Assembly: GCA_004554255.1 (NCBI GenBank)
Contig: SFNC01000011.1
Span: forward strand, 1 to 29,958
Reading direction: 5' to 3'
From: Bacteroidales bacterium
Lineage (GTDB): Bacteria > Bacteroidota > Bacteroidia > Bacteroidales > Muribaculaceae
Length of the DNA stretch: 29,958 bases
Positions 26,300 to 29,958 of the stretch are shown piece by piece (positions within the stretch are counted from its first letter, which is position 1; each line of letters starts with the position of its first letter). The notes beneath the pieces were generated by a model. The model ran no database searches. It worked only from the letters and a program-made list of their open reading frames with translations, and had not been told where the DNA came from. A program made the position numbers and the translations under genes.

Positions 26300-29059
26300 A
26301 TGAATCTAAAGCTACTTAAGGTGGCAGTCGCTGCGGCTGCATTTTTCACAGGAACCTTTTCGGGTTCTGCTAAAGACTATTTCGTAGGACCTGAGGCTAA
26401 TGGTCCCGCCGGGTCTATAGTTAAGTATCGCGACATAGAGTTTATTGTCGGCCAGAACGCTTTCACCGGAATCTGGAGCGCACTCGGCGTGCTTGAGGAA
26501 AATTCCCGTATCTACTTCAGCCCCAATACCGTAGGCAGTTTTACTATCAGCAAGAACAATGTGGAGCTCATCGGTGCCAATGCATGGTGCGACGCATGGT
26601 CGGGACATCGCAACAACGCCGAGACCTATATAACCGGCACGATTAAAGTCAATGCTTCCGGCGTGACTGTCAACGGTTTCTGCTTCAAGGATAACGGATG
26701 TGTGCGCAATGACCAGGCCGGTCGTGGCTCCACATGCGTGGAAAACTTCAAATATATATATAATAAATGTATATCCACCACACTTGCCGCAGGAAGCACC
26801 TCGGCACTTGTGTACCTTGGCGACGCATGGCGTCCGTCATCCTCAAACGCCGATAAGAAAGACCCCTCCAAATGGGCGGCCATTGAGCGTTATCATAATG
26901 TTTACATCGCACACAACTCCTTTGAGGGTGCTGCCGCCGAAGGTCAGCCCGGCTGCATACAGGTAGCCGGCTCCTCTGCAGGAACTGTCATCACTGACAA
27001 CCGCTTCCATCAGGGCGGTACTTCCATCTCCCTCTTCAACACCCAGGGCGATTTCGAGGTGTCGCACAACCGCTTCACCAAAGTAGGTGTCGGCGTTGCC
27101 AACGGCGAATTCTGCCTGCGTCTGTACTATATCGGTGCTTCTTCCGCTTCAGGACAGTATGCAACCGGTAATGTGAAGAACAATACCTTTGACGGTTGCA
27201 CCGGACAGACTTCTCTGTTCCCGCTCATACGTTTCTTCAGCGGTGACACCAATGAGACTGTTTACAGCCCCCAGAACACGAATCTGTACATTAACTACAA
27301 CACTTTCAAGAACAAGACTTGCAAGCGTTCGGACGGTTATAACTACGTGTTCTATGCCAACAACAACCATACCACCACTGCAAATGTGGACATTCGCTGG
27401 AACAGCCACGACAACACCGAGCTTTGCTATGGCTGGGTAAAACCCAAATGGGAGACAGCCGGACAGCGCTACTTTGCCGGTAGCCAGAACCGTTTCAACT
27501 ATGCAAGCAGCCATGGCACCACTCTCGGCTTCTACGGCCAGAAGGATGCCAACGGAAATGTTCTCTTCGGCCGTGCCACTCCCACCGGCGGTGCAGGCGG
27601 TCTCAAGGGTTGGACTGTAGGTAAGTCTTCTGTTGCTGGCAGCGTGGCCACTCAGGTAGTGCAGAGCTGCGACATTGACGATGCTACCGGTGATGTCTAT
27701 CTGGCTATAGACCATAAGACCAGCAATACATTCGGCAAGGCAGTCAAGGCAAAAATCCCCGCCATCACCAGTGATTACTTCCTGTTCATGTCACGAGTGG
27801 CCATGGGCGGCGCCGAGACTCACATGTACTTCAGCTATTGCGGCCACGGCAGCAACATGGCTGTGACTCGCCATAATGGTAAGGTCTACATTGTCACCGG
27901 TGCGCCGGGCACATCGGCAAGTTCCACTACATCCACCGGCATCGGATTTATCCCTTGGGTGGCCGGTAAACACGTAAACCTCAGCACCGCAACGGACTAT
28001 ATGAAGCTCAACAAGGATTATGGCCATTCCAACCCGTATCCCTCCGTCGACAACGACAACCGCCTGCTTGTGGTTCGCTCACGCACTTCATCCGGTGACT
28101 ATTTCAGCGTTTACGACCTTGACAAGGCTCTTGCAAACCCCTCCACGGTCAAATACATGAAGCAGGTTTTCGTTAAGAAAGGCGATAAGAAAATCACCAA
28201 TTCATCCCGTACTTGCCTTAATAGCCAGGATGCAGGCTTTAAAACATGGTCAGACCAGGGCTTTACCATCTCCGGTGACTATATTTACACTCTGGAAGGT
28301 GATGGAAAAGAAGGCTATGGCAGCAATCCCGTTCCCTCGGACGGCAAGCCCGTATATATCATCAATCTCATTAACTGGCGTACCGGCGAATATGTATCGC
28401 GCTCGGCAATCCTGGCCGGTGCTATCATCACCGATATGTCCAAAGGCGTGGATTCCGGCGAGCCCGAGTCAATCAAGATTCACCGCGATTCCAAGGGCCG
28501 TCCCACCATGCAGGTAGGATGTGTCACCGGAGCTACAGGCGCCCGTAAGTTCAATCTGTTCTGCTATAAGCTGAAACAGGAAAATGGCCAGGGCGACGCC
28601 ATCTCAATTGATCCTCACAGCTTCACCGCCAACCAGTCTTCAATGTCGTTCTCAACTTACGACGTGGCACAGTCTTCGACCGTAACAACCACTCTCGGCG
28701 GCCTTGCCACTGATGTTACCGGAACTATCGTCGGTGCCGACGGCGGAAACTTTGCTGTTAATAAGTCCGGCAACAGCTTTAAGGTAACATTCAACCCCGA
28801 CCGCTGGAAACGCGAATACAACGCTTATCTGCGTCTGTCATCGCCGAACGCCGCCGACGTCATGATTCCTCTGTACGGAACATACAACGGTACCATACAG
28901 ACCGGTGTGGAGGATATTACAAATGTCGACGCCGACGCAATCGAAGGCGATGTACGCTTCTTCGACCTTTCCGGCCGTCCTCTCTCCGAGCCCATGCCCG
29001 GCGTGAACATCATACTCTACCCCAACGGTAAAGCAGAAAAGATTATAATTAAGAAGTAA
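26300..29059 (+). CDS. Large T9SS-exported protein: beta-helix, propeller-like and Ig-like domains
   Basis: 919 residues with a signal peptide (about 1-23, ending GSAKD). Residues about 50-400 show the rhythm of a right-handed parallel beta-helix, as in polysaccharide lyases: repeats such as VTVNGFCFKDNG, VYIAHNSFEG, TVITDNRFHQGG, FEVSHNRFTKVG, VKNNTFDGC. Residues about 430-755 have repeated beta-strand blocks (QSCDIDDATGDVYLAID, SNMAVTRHNGKVYIVTG, GDYFSVYDLDKA, GDYIYTLEGDG) like a beta-propeller, remotely similar to the helveticin J type. An Ig-like domain (about 770-868) precedes the T9SS type A tail (871-919, starting TGVEDI, with FFDLSGRPL). It is probably a surface-bound or released glycan-binding or glycan-cleaving protein; no catalytic residues can be assigned. 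A GT2 gene follows after 11 nt. Confidence 0.8.
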   Translation: MNLKLLKVAVAAAAFFTGTFSGSAKDYFVGPEANGPAGSIVKYRDIEFIVGQNAFTGIWSALGVLEENSRIYFSPNTVGSFTISKNNVELIGANAWCDAWSGHRNNAETYITGTIKVNASGVTVNGFCFKDNGCVRNDQAGRGSTCVENFKYIYNKCISTTLAAGSTSALVYLGDAWRPSSSNADKKDPSKWAAIERYHNVYIAHNSFEGAAAEGQPGCIQVAGSSAGTVITDNRFHQGGTSISLFNTQGDFEVSHNRFTKVGVGVANGEFCLRLYYIGASSASGQYATGNVKNNTFDGCTGQTSLFPLIRFFSGDTNETVYSPQNTNLYINYNTFKNKTCKRSDGYNYVFYANNNHTTTANVDIRWNSHDNTELCYGWVKPKWETAGQRYFAGSQNRFNYASSHGTTLGFYGQKDANGNVLFGRATPTGGAGGLKGWTVGKSSVAGSVATQVVQSCDIDDATGDVYLAIDHKTSNTFGKAVKAKIPAITSDYFLFMSRVAMGGAETHMYFSYCGHGSNMAVTRHNGKVYIVTGAPGTSASSTTSTGIGFIPWVAGKHVNLSTATDYMKLNKDYGHSNPYPSVDNDNRLLVVRSRTSSGDYFSVYDLDKALANPSTVKYMKQVFVKKGDKKITNSSRTCLNSQDAGFKTWSDQGFTISGDYIYTLEGDGKEGYGSNPVPSDGKPVYIINLINWRTGEYVSRSAILAGAIITDMSKGVDSGEPESIKIHRDSKGRPTMQVGCVTGATGARKFNLFCYKLKQENGQGDAISIDPHSFTANQSSMSFSTYDVAQSSTVTTTLGGLATDVTGTIVGADGGNFAVNKSGNSFKVTFNPDRWKREYNAYLRLSSPNAADVMIPLYGTYNGTIQTGVEDITNVDADAIEGDVRFFDLSGRPLSEPMPGVNIILYPNGKAEKIIIKK

Positions 29060-29070
29060 TAAAGTTTTTG

Positions 29071-29862
29071 ATGCCTGCCGCATTACAAGTACTTATCGCC
29101 ACATGTCGCCCTGAAGGCATCAGCCGGGTGCGGGACATGAACCTCCCCGAGGTTGACGGCGTTGAGTATCTTGTGATGTGGCAGCTGCATGCTGATGCCC
29201 CGGTGCCGGAAGCCCTCGCCGCCCGCGTTGATGTCACCGTCATGCGCTCCGAACGTGTGGGGTTGTCGGCAAATCGTAATGACCTGTTTGATGCCGCGAC
29301 ATCTCCGGTGGTGCTTATTGCTGATGATGACCTGATTTATACACCTGAATCGCTTAAGGCTCTTTTGGAGACAGTCAAGGCCAACCCGGATGTGGATTAT
29401 TTCTCGTTCAAGCATGATGAGCCGAGGTATAAATTCTTTCCGGAGGAGGAATGCTCGCTGAATAAGCCTGTCAAGTATTTCTATCAGACCAGTTTCGAGA
29501 TTGCCTTGCGACGCAACGCACGTACAGCTGCTTTGCGGTTCCATGAGGACTTCGGAATAGGGGCCCCGTATTTTGGCGCCGGCGAGGAGGAACTTCTGCT
29601 GATGACCGCCAGACGCATGGGCCTGAACTGCAGATTCTTCCCGATATGTATAGTCACCCATCCGGGTCTCAGTACCGGAAACCGCAAGCCTACAGCCAAG
29701 ACTTTACACGCCCGGGGAGCTATAGTGGCCTTGTCGCACAGATGGACATGGATTCTCCGGTTACCCGTCCATGCATGGCGGTTGAGGTCGGTTTCGGCCC
29801 TCGGTCCTCTTTTTGCAGGCGCGCTTCGTGTGGCCTTCAGGCGCAGTAAATATTTACCTTAA
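29071..29862 (+). CDS. Glycosyltransferase family 2 protein
   Basis: 263 residues. The N-terminus ALQVLIATCRPEG starts a GT-A fold; GLSANRND and VVLIADDDLIYTPE (an Asp-Asp-Asp form of the metal/nucleotide-sugar DxD motif) are typical of family 2, and GAGEEELLLMTARRMG resembles the region with the catalytic base. The C-terminal 40 residues are basic and partly hydrophobic (WTWILRLPVHAWRLR), suggesting membrane association. It should move a sugar from a nucleotide-sugar to a lipid- or protein-bound acceptor at the inner membrane. ATG 29071 is preferred to a TTG three bases before it. It sits 11 nt after the T9SS protein gene, so the two are probably co-transcribed; sugar modification of that protein or of its A-LPS anchor is only a guess. 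Confidence 0.88.
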   Translation: MPAALQVLIATCRPEGISRVRDMNLPEVDGVEYLVMWQLHADAPVPEALAARVDVTVMRSERVGLSANRNDLFDAATSPVVLIADDDLIYTPESLKALLETVKANPDVDYFSFKHDEPRYKFFPEEECSLNKPVKYFYQTSFEIALRRNARTAALRFHEDFGIGAPYFGAGEEELLLMTARRMGLNCRFFPICIVTHPGLSTGNRKPTAKTLHARGAIVALSHRWTWILRLPVHAWRLRSVSALGPLFAGALRVAFRRSKYLP

Positions 29863-29958
29863 GACCCCGTTCCCCAATATTTGTTAACGCAGGGGCGGTG
29901 TATTTTCGAGGAAATTTCGCAAGTTGAAGAGGGAATGTAGCGAGCTACATGACCGATG
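29863..29958. other. Non-coding edge with a 16-bp palindrome
   Basis: No gene is supported in these 96 nt. The stretch has ATGTAGC and its exact complement separated by GA at 29935-29950. The frame GVFSRKFRKLKREC runs open to the window edge but has no start; without the next bases it cannot be called a gene. Confidence 0.4.

Noticed and set aside
29895..29958. Open frame GVFSRKFRKLKREC at the right edge
   Set aside because: No start codon or promoter in the window and only about 20 codons; cannot be supported as a gene.

Overview
The window looks like a chromosomal segment of a gut-type member of the order Bacteroidales, probably close to Muribaculaceae; the family is inferred. The evidence is the tmRNA tag (GENNYALAA), the near absence of Shine-Dalgarno sequences, repeated promoters of the Bacteroidetes form TTTG-N19/20-TAnnTTTG, two proteins with type IX secretion (T9SS) C-terminal sorting domains, a B12-dependent ribonucleotide reductase and many secreted or lipoprotein genes. 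No phage, insertion sequence, CRISPR array or ordinary tRNA gene is visible.

Left part (1-6.6 kb): the end of an acidic unknown protein, an intergenic stretch with a 19-bp near-perfect hairpin, then a leftward block. This holds a lipoprotein Ntn-hydrolase of the C45/choloylglycine-hydrolase kind, the tmRNA gene ssrA with its own promoter and terminator, the class II ribonucleotide reductase nrdJ, and dnaA. dnaA and nrdJ are 49 nt apart and probably form one transcript linking replication initiation to dNTP supply.

Middle part (6.6-19.1 kb): purL runs rightward and collides tail to tail with a Uup-type ABC-F gene, overlapping it by 59 bp. Leftward then follows a tripartite heavy-metal efflux operon in the order adaptor, RND pump, outer-membrane channel; the adaptor has a striking His-rich tract. 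Divergent from it is ftsE, which meets a HAD phosphatase gene at a shared TTAA stop.

Right part (19.2-29.96 kb): a tight rightward operon of a T9SS type B exported protein, a lytic transglycosylase and uvrA; then glutamine synthetase with a clear terminator; then a 919-residue T9SS type A exported beta-helix/propeller-like protein followed closely by a GT2 glycosyltransferase.

Most genes are housekeeping or common accessory genes. The most unusual signal is in purL. Three separate low-complexity or palindromic DNA elements lie inside its reading frame: eight degenerate 9-bp units coding Arg-X-hydrophobic triplets, four AT-rich 9-bp units coding Thr-Tyr-Lys-like triplets, and a 17-bp palindrome. 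All three fall at poorly conserved linker positions. The palindrome has two relatives in intergenic DNA in this same window. This resembles repeat colonisation of protein linkers, as described for Rickettsia palindromic elements, but I know of no named family for these. No clearly new multi-gene system is visible.
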